Translations under genes and position numbers: made by a program
Shown: positions 1-7,367 of the stretch, piece after piece
Numbering within the stretch: position 1 is the first letter of the stretch
Layout of the letters: every line of letters begins with the position of its first letter
Notes under the pieces: model-generated
Told to the model about the DNA's origin: nothing
Database searches by the model: none
Seen by the model: the letters and a program-made list of their open reading frames with translations, nothing else
Assembly (NCBI RefSeq): GCF_002261215.1
Contig: NZ_NEVS01000001.1
Location: 1 to 64,000, forward strand
Length of the DNA: 64,000 nt
Reading direction: 5' to 3'
Origin: Bordetella genomosp. 11
GTDB lineage: Bacteria; Pseudomonadota; Gammaproteobacteria; Burkholderiales; Burkholderiaceae_B

Positions 1-4
1 CTAG

Positions 5-19
5 GGTGTGTTAACAATC
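5..19 (+). repeat. Left terminal inverted repeat of the IS element
   Basis: GGTGTGTTAACAATC is the exact reverse complement of 810-824. The transposase stop codon (18-20 on the minus strand) overlaps its inner edge. Confidence 0.92.
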
Positions 20-769
20 AAGCCAACCAGATATAGGCACAAGCGAGACTGAGCATGCCAAAGAAGTTACGCGCCAGTTTTTCGTATCGCGTGGCGATGC
101 GGCGAAACTGCTTGAGACGACCGAAGAACCGTTCCACCAAATTGCGATCCTTATACACATGACGGTCATACTCTCTTTGCTCCACGCGATTGGCTTTGGG
201 CGGTATAACCGCCTCAATATCGCGCTGCGCAAGGTACTCCAGCACATGATTGGCGTCATAGCCTTTGTCTGCCAGCACGGCATCGGCTTCAAACCCTTCT
301 ATCAATGCCTGCGCATGCGTCACATCGCTTACCTGTCCACCACTGAGCAAACAGCGCAGCGGGTTGCCCAGCGCATCGACTGCCGCATGGATTTTGGTAC
401 TCAGCCCGCCTCTGGAGCGTCCAAGGGCTTGATCGCCTGCTTTTTTTGGGCTCCCGCTGCATGTTGGTGGGCTCTGACGATGGTGCTGTCAATCATGAGG
501 GCTTCCAAATCCTGGTCCACCCCCAGCACGCTCATGATGCCCAGCCATCTGCCGCGTTTGCACCAACGATTAAAGCGCGTGTATGTGCTGTGCCAGTTGC
601 CCAACTCTGTGGGCAGATCACGCCAGGGTGAGCCTGTTCGGGCGATCCACAGAACGGCTTCTATAAATCGCCGATTGTCTGCTGCGGTGACTCCGCTGTC
701 GCTGGCTTTGCCGGGCAACATCGCCTCGATCCTTGCCCATTTGGCGTCACTTAGAAGCTCTCTCGCCAT
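18..769 (-). CDS. IS5-family transposase made by programmed -1 frameshifting
   Basis: DDE transposase that cuts and joins the ends of its own element. The first frame (769 down to 401, 122 aa) holds the N-terminal DNA-binding part and the first catalytic Asp in IDSTIVRAHQ. The second frame continues to 18 and holds the second Asp (VLADKGYD) and the Glu in NLVERFFGRLKQFRR. An A7 run on the minus strand (441-447, codons CAA AAA AAG) lies before the first stop. A -1 slip there joins the frames into the typical IS5 stretch GRSRGGLSTKIHAAVDALG. The product would be about 250 aa, normal for this group. Because the slip site is the standard kind, I read the split as programmed frameshifting rather than decay. 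Confidence 0.88.
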
Positions 770-809
770 TGCACAGATTTGTAGTTTTGCTCCTCAAATC
801 ATAGCAAAC

Positions 810-824
810 GATTGTTAACACACC
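810..824 (-). repeat. Right terminal inverted repeat of the IS element
   Basis: GATTGTTAACACACC is the exact reverse complement of 5-19. It is followed directly by CTAG (825-828), which also occurs at 1-4 as the presumed target duplication. Confidence 0.92.
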
Positions 825-838
825 CTAGGAGTACTGCC

Positions 839-1171
839 ATGCAAGCCAAGACCATCGTTTCCGCTCTGATTCTTTCCTTCGCCGCGATCGGCGCCGCGCA
901 AGCGGCCAACAGCGAGCCCGACAATGTGCCCTTCCAGGGCGTGTACGGGCAAGCGGCCAACAGCGTCAGCCGCTCGCAAGTGCTGGCCGATCTGGCCCAA
1001 GCCCGCGAAGCCGGCCTGACGGCGAATGCCGACAGCGACAACGCGCCGTTCGTGGCGCAAGCCGACAGCGGCGTGACGCGTGCGCAAGTGGCGGCCGGTA
1101 TCGACCACGCCGACACCGCGACGAGCATCGCCTTCGGCGACACGAACAACCAGCCGTTCGAAGGTGCGTAA
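839..1171 (+). CDS. Small exported DUF4148-family protein, copy 1
   Basis: Exported protein of 110 aa with a clear signal peptide (MQAKTIVSALILSFAAIG, likely cleaved after AQA). The mature part has three spaced copies of an N-x-P-F motif (DNVPFQG, DNAPFVA, NNQPFEG) and a middle SRSQVLADLAQAREAGL helix. This matches the DUF4148 family of short periplasmic proteins from Burkholderiales, whose function is not settled. The start at 839 is chosen because AGGAG lies just upstream and the matching gene at 29787 starts at the same residue. The IS element ends 14 bp before this ATG, so the native promoter has been separated from the gene. The gene may be silent or driven from within the IS. Confidence 0.85.
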   Translation: MQAKTIVSALILSFAAIGAAQAANSEPDNVPFQGVYGQAANSVSRSQVLADLAQAREAGLTANADSDNAPFVAQADSGVTRAQVAAGIDHADTATSIAFGDTNNQPFEGA

Positions 1172-1390
1172 GCACCGACGGCGATTCCAGCCACGGGTGG
1201 CGTGATCGCGCGATCGGGAGACCGGTCAGCATCGGGGTCCGGCAAGTGTCGCGGACCGCGCCATCAGGAAGTCCGGCCGTTCATGCCCGCACGGATGAAC
1301 GGTTCCCCCCGGCGAGAGGCGGGGGATGCTGTAAGTGGCAGTCCTCTCGGCGCAGTACATCGGCCCTCCCCGCGAGGGCCGATTTTTTTT
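1172..1390 (+). ncRNA. Conserved 3'UTR, candidate 3'UTR-derived small RNA
   Basis: This gene-free stretch after the DUF4148 stop is nearly identical to 30093-30309, with about three differences in 190 bases. Visible elements in order are an 8-bp hairpin (CCGTTCAT/ATGAACGG, about 1277-1302), a hairpin closed by GAGAGG (1314-1319) and CCTCTC (1343-1348), a GCAGTAC linker, and a strong terminator. The last three elements also follow the more diverged third DUF4148 gene at 24392-24470. The pattern suggests a functional RNA, but no transcript evidence is available. The remaining bases to 1522 show only the upstream region of the next gene. Confidence 0.4.
1359..1390 (+). terminator. Rho-independent terminator after DUF4148 copy 1
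   Basis: Perfect 10-bp stem ATCGGCCCTC/GAGGGCCGAT with a 5-base loop, followed by a run of eight T (1383-1390). Confidence 0.92.
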
Positions 1391-1522
1391 GCGGCTTGCC
1401 GGCGCAGCGTGGGGGTTTTCACTTCAATCGGCGCCGGGCCGGTTAATCGTGGCGGAATGCCGGCTTAAGCAAAAACGACTTCGCGAACGCGTCCGCCGGG
1501 TGCATAGTCCAAGGGTGAACCC

Positions 1523-2395
1523 GTGACGGAGACCATTCGCATGCCGGACGCTGCCGCCCCGCTCGAAGACTGGCTGGACAAGACCGAGACGGTCCAGGAC
1601 CTGATCACCCCTTTTCCCCTGGCTGCGCTGGCGGCGACGCTGGAACGTCCGGATCCGCGCGGCTTGGTGCCGCCGCTATGGCATTGGATGTATTTCCTGC
1701 CGGTGACGCCCATGTCAGAGGTGGGCCCGGACGGGCATGCCAGACGCGGCGGTTTCCTGCCGCCGGTGCCGTTGCCGCGGCGCATGTGGGCAGGCGGCCG
1801 GCTGACCTTCCATGCGCCCCTGCGCGAGGGCGAACGGGCGACGCGGACTTCGACGATCGCGCATATCGAGGACAAGACCGGCCGCAGCGGAAGGCTGGTC
1901 TTCGTGACGGTACAGCATCGCTATGCGGTCGACGGCGAAACGCGGATAGAGGAAGAGCACGACATCGTCTACCGCGATGCCTCGCCACCTTCCGCCGCCG
2001 CGGCGGCCGGGTCCGCGCAACGCCCCGCGCCCGCGCCGCAAGGCGAGGCATGGTCGCGTACCGTGCACCCGGATCCCGTACTGCTGTTCCGCTATTCGGC
2101 CTTGACGTTCAACAGCCATCGCATCCACTACGACCACCCCTATGTGACGGGGGAAGAAAGCTATCCCGGCCTGATCGTGCACGGGCCGCTGATCGCGACG
2201 CTGCTGGTGGACCTGGTGCATCGGCAGCTGCCCGACGCGCGTCTGCGCGGGTTTGCCTTTCGCGCGATGCGGCCCTGCTTCGCGGGCAATGCCTTGACGG
2301 TATGCGGCAAGCCCGGAAGCGAGGGCGAGATTGCCTTGTGGACGCGCGACCATGAAGGAAACCTCGGCATGCAGGCCACCGCCACGGTCGAATGA
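1523..2395 (+). CDS. HTD2/MaoC-like acyl-CoA hydratase (itaconyl- or mesaconyl-CoA hydratase type)
   Basis: Protein of 290 aa resembling the HTD2 / mesaconyl-C4-CoA hydratase group, which adds or removes water on short dicarboxylyl-CoA thioesters. The N-terminal half is a FAS1-like dehydratase domain with the PPLWHWMYF and RRMWAGGRLTF stretches typical of the group. The C-terminal half carries the hotdog motif (LLFRYSALTFNSHRIHYD and PGLIVHGPL). GTG 1523 has AAGGG eight bases upstream; ATG 1541 is a possible later start. It is the first gene of a catabolic run with an acyl-CoA dehydrogenase, a CoA-transferase and an MmgE/PrpD protein, so a dicarboxylyl-CoA intermediate is likely. The exact substrate cannot be read from the sequence. 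Confidence 0.78.
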   Translation: MTETIRMPDAAAPLEDWLDKTETVQDLITPFPLAALAATLERPDPRGLVPPLWHWMYFLPVTPMSEVGPDGHARRGGFLPPVPLPRRMWAGGRLTFHAPLREGERATRTSTIAHIEDKTGRSGRLVFVTVQHRYAVDGETRIEEEHDIVYRDASPPSAAAAAGSAQRPAPAPQGEAWSRTVHPDPVLLFRYSALTFNSHRIHYDHPYVTGEESYPGLIVHGPLIATLLVDLVHRQLPDARLRGFAFRAMRPCFAGNALTVCGKPGSEGEIALWTRDHEGNLGMQATATVE

Positions 2396-2439
2396 CGCCA
2401 TCCCGACGGTCGAATGATCCCATTCTTGAAGAAGCGGCA

Positions 2440-3603
2440 ATGGATATGAACCCACAGGAATCCTTCCAGGACATCCGCGAAGCGGTCCGCGATCTGTGCG
2501 GGCAGTTTCCGCCGGAATACTTCCGCGAGATCGACGAAGCGCGCGGCTATCCCGAGGCCTTTGTCGATGCGCTGACCCGGGCCGGCTGGCTGGCCGCGCT
2601 GATCCCGCAGGAATATGGCGGTTCGGGCCTGGGCCTGACCGAGGCCTCGGTCATCATGGAAGAGATCAATCGTTCCGGAGGCAATGCCGGCGTATGCCAT
2701 GGCCAGATGTACAACATGGGGACGCTGCTGCGCCACGGATCCGACGAACAGAAGCGCGCCTATCTGCCCAGGATCGCCAGCGGCGAGCTGCGCCTGCAAT
2801 CGATGGGGGTGACCGAGCCGACGACCGGCACCGATACCACCCGTATCAAGACCACCGCGGAACGCCGCGGCGACCGTTATGTGGTCAATGGCCAGAAGGT
2901 ATGGATATCGCGGGTACAGCATTCGGACCTGATGATCCTGCTGGCTCGCACGACGCCGCTGGCGGACGTGGCCAGGAAATCCGAAGGCATGTCGATCTTC
3001 CTGGTGGATCTGCGCGAGGCGATCGGCAAGGGCCTGACGGTGCGTCCCATCCGGAATATGGTCAACCACGAAACCAACGAGCTGTTCTTCGAAAACCTGG
3101 AGATCCCGGCGGAGAACCGCATCGGCGAGGAGGGGCAGGGTTTCAGGTACATCCTGGACGGCCTGAACGCCGAGCGCACCCTGATCGCGGCCGAATGCAT
3201 CGGCGACGGTTATTGGTTTGTCGACAAGGTCAGCGCGTATGCGAAGGACCGCGTGGTCTTCGGCCGGCCCATCGGGCAGAACCAGGGCGTGCAGTTTCCC
3301 ATCGCGCGCGCCTATATCAACGTGGAAGCCGCCAGCCTGATGCGCTTCGACGCGGCGCGGCGTTTCGATGCCCACCAGCCATGCGGCGCGCAAGCCAATA
3401 TGGCGAAGCTGCTGGCCGCGGACGCCTCCTGGGAGGCCGCCAATGCCTGTCTGCAGTTTCATGGGGGATTCGGTTTCGCCAGCGAATACGACGTGGAGCG
3501 CAAGTTCCGCGAGACGCGGCTGTATCAGGTGGCGCCGATCTCGACCAACCTGATTCTTTCCTATGTGGCGGAACATGTGCTGGGCCTGCCCCGGTCTTTC
3601 TAG
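2440..3603 (+). CDS. Acyl-CoA dehydrogenase
   Basis: FAD-dependent acyl-CoA dehydrogenase of 387 aa that introduces an alpha,beta double bond into an acyl-CoA. The FAD/substrate segment LQSMGVTEPTTGTDTTRIKT and the C-terminal QFHGGFGFASEYDVERKFRE region are typical. The C-terminal YEGT Glu used by medium-chain enzymes is replaced by VAPIST. A Glu (about residue 245, in LNAER) sits where isovaleryl- and long-chain enzymes keep their catalytic base. ATG 2440 is preferred; an in-frame ATG at 2392 overlaps the previous stop but adds only a low-quality leader, and that leader contains a short duplication. The gene follows the hydratase closely and is probably cotranscribed with it. Confidence 0.86.
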   Translation: MDMNPQESFQDIREAVRDLCGQFPPEYFREIDEARGYPEAFVDALTRAGWLAALIPQEYGGSGLGLTEASVIMEEINRSGGNAGVCHGQMYNMGTLLRHGSDEQKRAYLPRIASGELRLQSMGVTEPTTGTDTTRIKTTAERRGDRYVVNGQKVWISRVQHSDLMILLARTTPLADVARKSEGMSIFLVDLREAIGKGLTVRPIRNMVNHETNELFFENLEIPAENRIGEEGQGFRYILDGLNAERTLIAAECIGDGYWFVDKVSAYAKDRVVFGRPIGQNQGVQFPIARAYINVEAASLMRFDAARRFDAHQPCGAQANMAKLLAADASWEAANACLQFHGGFGFASEYDVERKFRETRLYQVAPISTNLILSYVAEHVLGLPRSF

Positions 3604-3612
3604 GACGTGAAT

Positions 3613-4791
3613 ATGAGACCCCTGGACGGCATCACGGTCATCGCCCTGGAGCATGCCATCGCCGCGCCGTTCTGCACGCGCCAACTCGCCGACCAGGGCG
3701 CGCGCGTGATCAAGATCGAGCGGCCCGGCGTGGGCGATTTCGCGCGCCGCTATGACGAACGCGTGCATGGACAGGCCTCGCACTTCGTGTGGACGAACCG
3801 GTCCAAGGAAAGCCTGACGCTGGACCTGAAGCAACCCGAGGCGCAACGCATCCTGCGCGCCCTGGTGGCCGAGGCCGATGTGCTGGTGCAGAATCTCGCG
3901 CCCGGCGCGGCGGATCGCATGGGATTGGGCTACGAGGCGCTGTCGGAAACGCATCCGCGGTTGATCGTCTGCGATATATCCGGCTACGGCGCCGACGGCC
4001 CGTATCGCGACCGCAAGGCCTACGACCTGCTCATACAAAGCGAATCGGGCTTTTTGTCGGTGACGGGCACGGCCGACGAGCCGGCCAAGGCGGGCTGTTC
4101 CATCGCGGATATCGCGGCCGGCATGTATGCCTACAGCAATATTCTGAACGCGCTGCTGCTGCGCGGCCGCACCGGTCGCGGCTGCCGCATCGATGTGTCC
4201 ATGCTGGAGAGCATGGTGGAATGGATGGGCTATCCGCTTTACTACGCGATGGACGGCCAGCCGCCGCCGCCGCGCGCGGGCGCATCCCACGCGACCATCT
4301 ATCCCTATGGACCATTCCCGACCGGCGATGGCAGGACGGTCATGCTGGGCCTGCAGAACGAACGCGAGTGGAAGTTGTTCTGCGAGGGCGTGCTGCGCCA
4401 GCCGGATCTGGCCGGCGATCCGCGCTTCGCCACGAACTCGGCGCGGTCGGCGGCGCGCGAGGCTTTGCGCGCGCTGATCGTCGCGGCGTTCGCCGGACTG
4501 ACGGCGGCGGAAGTCGTGGAACGGCTGGACGCGGTGGGTATCGCCAATGCGCGGATGAACACCATGCAGGAAGTTTGGGAGCATCCGCAGCTGCGCGCCC
4601 GCGAGCGCTGGCGGCAGGTGGATGCCCCCGGCGGCGCCATCGCGGCGCTGCTGCCGCCCGGGATGGCGCAGGGCGTGCCCGCGCGCATGGATCCGGTGCC
4701 AGCGCTGGGCGAGCATACGGACGCCATCCTGGCCGGGTTGGGCTATGCGCCGGCGGAGATCGCGGCGCTGCGCGCCGCCGGCGTGGTGTGA
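3613..4791 (+). CDS. Class III (CaiB/BaiF family) CoA-transferase
   Basis: Protein of 392 aa of the formyl-CoA transferase family, which moves CoA from a donor thioester to a free acid. The N-terminus LDGITVIALEHAIAAPFCTR and the stretch GADGPYRDRKAYDLLIQ are family hallmarks. Asp138 in AYDLL matches the position of the covalent carboxylate intermediate. ATG 3613 is chosen because AGGA lies seven bases upstream; GTG 3607 is in frame but too close to that site. It lies nine bases after the acyl-CoA dehydrogenase and likely activates the acid that this operon degrades. Confidence 0.87.
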   Translation: MRPLDGITVIALEHAIAAPFCTRQLADQGARVIKIERPGVGDFARRYDERVHGQASHFVWTNRSKESLTLDLKQPEAQRILRALVAEADVLVQNLAPGAADRMGLGYEALSETHPRLIVCDISGYGADGPYRDRKAYDLLIQSESGFLSVTGTADEPAKAGCSIADIAAGMYAYSNILNALLLRGRTGRGCRIDVSMLESMVEWMGYPLYYAMDGQPPPPRAGASHATIYPYGPFPTGDGRTVMLGLQNEREWKLFCEGVLRQPDLAGDPRFATNSARSAAREALRALIVAAFAGLTAAEVVERLDAVGIANARMNTMQEVWEHPQLRARERWRQVDAPGGAIAALLPPGMAQGVPARMDPVPALGEHTDAILAGLGYAPAEIAALRAAGVV

Positions 4792-4863
4792 AGGAAACCG
4801 CACGGCACGGCGGGCGGATGCGATGTGGCAACCCTGTGCCGTGGTTCTTCTTGGAGGAGACCG

Positions 4864-6306
4864 ATGATGTACACCGATCAACGCAGTCCCGGCCAGCCGG
4901 GAATCCGCACGGGCGCCTCCGCGCCCGCCCCGGCCGATCCGGATCATCCCAGCCGCGCGCTGGCGTCTTTCGCCGCCGGGTTGCGTTTCGAGGCGATTCC
5001 CGCCGCGGTGGTGGATCGCGCGGTGAACCTGTACGTGGATTGGCTGGGCTCGGCCCTGGCGGGCAAGGGCGCGCGGCCGGTCGAGAGCATCGCGCGGTTC
5101 GCGCGGGCTTCCGGCGGGCGCGAGGGGCCGTCGGAAATCCTGATCGACCGCGGCGGGGCGCCCGCCTATTTCGCCGCCATGGTGAACGCCGCCGCCTCCC
5201 ATTTCGTCGAGCAGGACGATGTGCATAACGGGTCGGTGCTGCATCCCGCAACGGTGGTCTTTCCCGTCGTGCTGGCGCTGGCGCAGGAATCGGGCGCATC
5301 GGGACGCGAGATGATGACCGCCGCGGTGGCGGGCTACGAGGTGGGCATCCGCATCGGCGAGTACATGGGACGGTCCCACTACAAGGTCTTCCACACGACC
5401 GGCACGGTGGGTACCCTGGCCGCCGCCGCCGCCGCGGGACGGCTGCTGGGCCTGGACGAGGCCGGCATGCTGCACGCCTTCGGTTCGGCCGGCACGCAGG
5501 CCAGCGGCCTGTGGGAATTCCTGCGCGACGCGGCCGACTCCAAGCAGTTGCATACGGCGATGGCGGCGGCCAACGGGCTGATGGCGGCGCGGCTGGCGGC
5601 CGACGGCTTTCGCGGCGCGGCGCGTATCCTCGAGGGCGCGCAAGGCATGGCGGCGGGCATGTCCAGCGACGCCGACCCGGCGCGGCTGCTGGACCGCCTG
5701 GGCCAGCGTTGGGCGACGATGGAAACCTCGTTCAAATACCACGCGGCCTGCCGCCACACGCATCCGGCGGCGGACGCCCTGTTGGCCGTGATCGCCGAAC
5801 ATGGCGTGCGGGTGCATGACATCGTCCATGTGACAGCGCGCGTGCATCAGGGCGCAATCGATGTGCTGGGCAATGTGCGCGTGCCGCACACCGTGCACCA
5901 GGCCAAGTTCAATATGGGCACGGTGCTGGGCATCGTCGCGCATCGCGGCTATGCGGGTGTGCACGAGTTCGAGCAGGGCTACGACGCGCCGGAGATCGCG
6001 GCCTTCCGCGACAAGGTTGCCATGGTCCTGGACGAAGAGGTCGACCGCGCGTATCCCGCGCGCTGGATAGGCAAGGTCAGCGTCGAACTGGCGGATGGCC
6101 GTATCCTGCAGGGGCGCGTGGACGAGCCGAAAGGCGACCCCGGCAATACCTTGTCGCGCGAGGAAATCTCGGCCAAATTCCTGCGCCTGGCCGCGTTCGC
6201 GGGCGGCGCGCAAGCGCCGCAGGCGCAGGCAATGCTGGACCGTGCCTGGGAGATCGCCGCGCTGCCCAACGTCGGCAGCGTGTTCGCGCCGGGGCGGTCC
6301 GCGTAG
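4864..6306 (+). CDS. MmgE/PrpD family protein
   Basis: Protein of 480 aa of the family that holds 2-methylcitrate dehydratase (PrpD) and cis-aconitate decarboxylase. The segments VNLYVDWLGSALAGKG and FKYHAACRHTHPAADALL and the overall length fit. A strong GGAGGA lies just before two adjacent ATG codons (4864 and 4867). With the itaconyl-CoA-hydratase-like gene and the CoA-transferase upstream, a role with a branched dicarboxylic or tricarboxylic acid is plausible. Family membership alone does not separate dehydratase from decarboxylase. It is the last enzyme gene of the module. Confidence 0.83.
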   Translation: MMYTDQRSPGQPGIRTGASAPAPADPDHPSRALASFAAGLRFEAIPAAVVDRAVNLYVDWLGSALAGKGARPVESIARFARASGGREGPSEILIDRGGAPAYFAAMVNAAASHFVEQDDVHNGSVLHPATVVFPVVLALAQESGASGREMMTAAVAGYEVGIRIGEYMGRSHYKVFHTTGTVGTLAAAAAAGRLLGLDEAGMLHAFGSAGTQASGLWEFLRDAADSKQLHTAMAAANGLMAARLAADGFRGAARILEGAQGMAAGMSSDADPARLLDRLGQRWATMETSFKYHAACRHTHPAADALLAVIAEHGVRVHDIVHVTARVHQGAIDVLGNVRVPHTVHQAKFNMGTVLGIVAHRGYAGVHEFEQGYDAPEIAAFRDKVAMVLDEEVDRAYPARWIGKVSVELADGRILQGRVDEPKGDPGNTLSREEISAKFLRLAAFAGGAQAPQAQAMLDRAWEIAALPNVGSVFAPGRSA

Positions 6307-6448
6307 GCCTCGGCACGCCGTTCCGCCGCCGCCTGCCGGCCTGCCGTCCACGGCGGCCGGTGCGGCAACAGGCAGGCATCCCGGCGGCGAATCGTCCGCG
6401 GCCGCTCGGTTACCATGGGGATGTTCCTGTCTACCCCGCCGCGCGGAC

Positions 6449-7360
6449 ATGCACTTCGATTTCGTCGACCTGCGTCTACTCGTCCATCTTGCCGATACCC
6501 GCAACCTGGCGCGCGCGGCCGAGCGCTCGCACCTGTCGCCGCCGGCGGCCAGCAATCGCATCCGCAACCTGGAGCGCGACCTGGGTTTTCCCCTGCTCTA
6601 TCGCACCAGCCAGGGCATGACCCCGACACCGGCGGGCGAAGCCTTCGTCCATCACGCGCGCCTGGTGCTCGAACGGGTCCAGCACCTGGCCGGCGATATG
6701 CAGGAATACGGCGAGGGAATCAAGGGCCACGTGCGCATCTGGGCCAACACCACCGCCATCAGCGAATTCCTGCCTGCCGCGCTCAGCACCTTCCTGCGCG
6801 ATTATCCTGACGTGAACATCGACCTGCGGGAAGTCCTGAGCGGCGAGATCGTCAAGGGCGTGTCCGACGGCGCGACCGATATCGGTATCGTCGCGGGCAA
6901 TGTGCATGCGGGACAGCTGGAGATGCTGCCTTATCTGGACGATCGCCTGGTCCTCGTGACAGCGGCGCGCCATCCCCTGGCGCAGGAGCGGTCGGTGGAT
7001 TTCGCGCAAACGCTGGGCGACAACTACGTCAGCCTGCCGACGTCCAGCGCCATCCACATGTTCATCGACAATGCGGCCCAGGCGCTGGGCGGCCGCATCA
7101 AGCTGCGCATACAGGTCGGCAATTTCGAGGCGGCCTGCCGCATGATCGAAGCCGGTGTGGGCATAGGCGTCGTACCGCAATCGATCGCGCGACGCCACGC
7201 GCGATCCATGTCCATTTCCCTTATCGCGCTGAACGACCCATGGGCCGAGCGCAAGCTGAAGATCTGCGTGCGCGCCCTGGCGGACCTTCCGCCATTCGCG
7301 CGCGCGCTGGTGGAAAGGCTGATGGCCGATGCCGCCGCCGCATCGGCCGAGCGTGCCTGA
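6449..7360 (+). CDS. LysR-family transcriptional regulator
   Basis: Regulator of 303 aa with an N-terminal winged helix-turn-helix (DTRNLARAAERSHLSPPAAS, residues about 15-35) and a substrate-binding-like effector domain (from about residue 90). ATG 6449 fits the normal family start MHFDFVDLRLL, although no strong ribosome site is visible. It lies on the same strand downstream of the CoA-ester module, unlike the usual divergent arrangement. It may control that module, but this is inferred from position only. It converges with the next gene with seven bases between stop codons. Confidence 0.87.
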   Translation: MHFDFVDLRLLVHLADTRNLARAAERSHLSPPAASNRIRNLERDLGFPLLYRTSQGMTPTPAGEAFVHHARLVLERVQHLAGDMQEYGEGIKGHVRIWANTTAISEFLPAALSTFLRDYPDVNIDLREVLSGEIVKGVSDGATDIGIVAGNVHAGQLEMLPYLDDRLVLVTAARHPLAQERSVDFAQTLGDNYVSLPTSSAIHMFIDNAAQALGGRIKLRIQVGNFEAACRMIEAGVGIGVVPQSIARRHARSMSISLIALNDPWAERKLKICVRALADLPPFARALVERLMADAAAASAERA

Positions 7361-7367
7361 CGCGGCC

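Larger units (their letters stand above)
5..824 (-). mobile_element. IS5-family insertion sequence, about 820 bp, complete
   Basis: The element is bounded by perfect 15-bp inverted repeats (5-19 and 810-824) and flanked on both sides by CTAG (1-4 and 825-828), which fits a 4-bp target duplication of the IS5 type. It carries one transposase gene split over two frames. Length, end structure and the two-frame layout fit the IS427/IS1031 branch of the IS5 family. Both ends and the catalytic residues look intact, so it may still be active. The window starts exactly at the left target copy, so nothing can be said about the left flank. Confidence 0.93.
826..1390 (+). repeat. Long direct repeat, copy 1 (DUF4148 gene plus 3'UTR)
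   Basis: This segment is repeated in the same orientation at 29774-30309. The first 100 bases or so (RBS and signal-peptide region) and the roughly 190 bases after the stop codon are almost identical. The middle of the coding region has diverged. The left edge here is truncated by the IS insertion. Confidence 0.85.

Noticed and set aside
1246..1446. Small open frame in the DUF4148 3'UTR, also present at 30167-30367
   Set aside because: A one-base difference in a C run puts the two copies in different frames after about 20 codons, so protein conservation is not supported.
2161..6567. A 1468-codon open frame on the minus strand
   Set aside because: It is antisense to four well-supported enzyme genes, is His/Arg/Gly-rich, and resembles no family. 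It is the usual by-product of high GC content.
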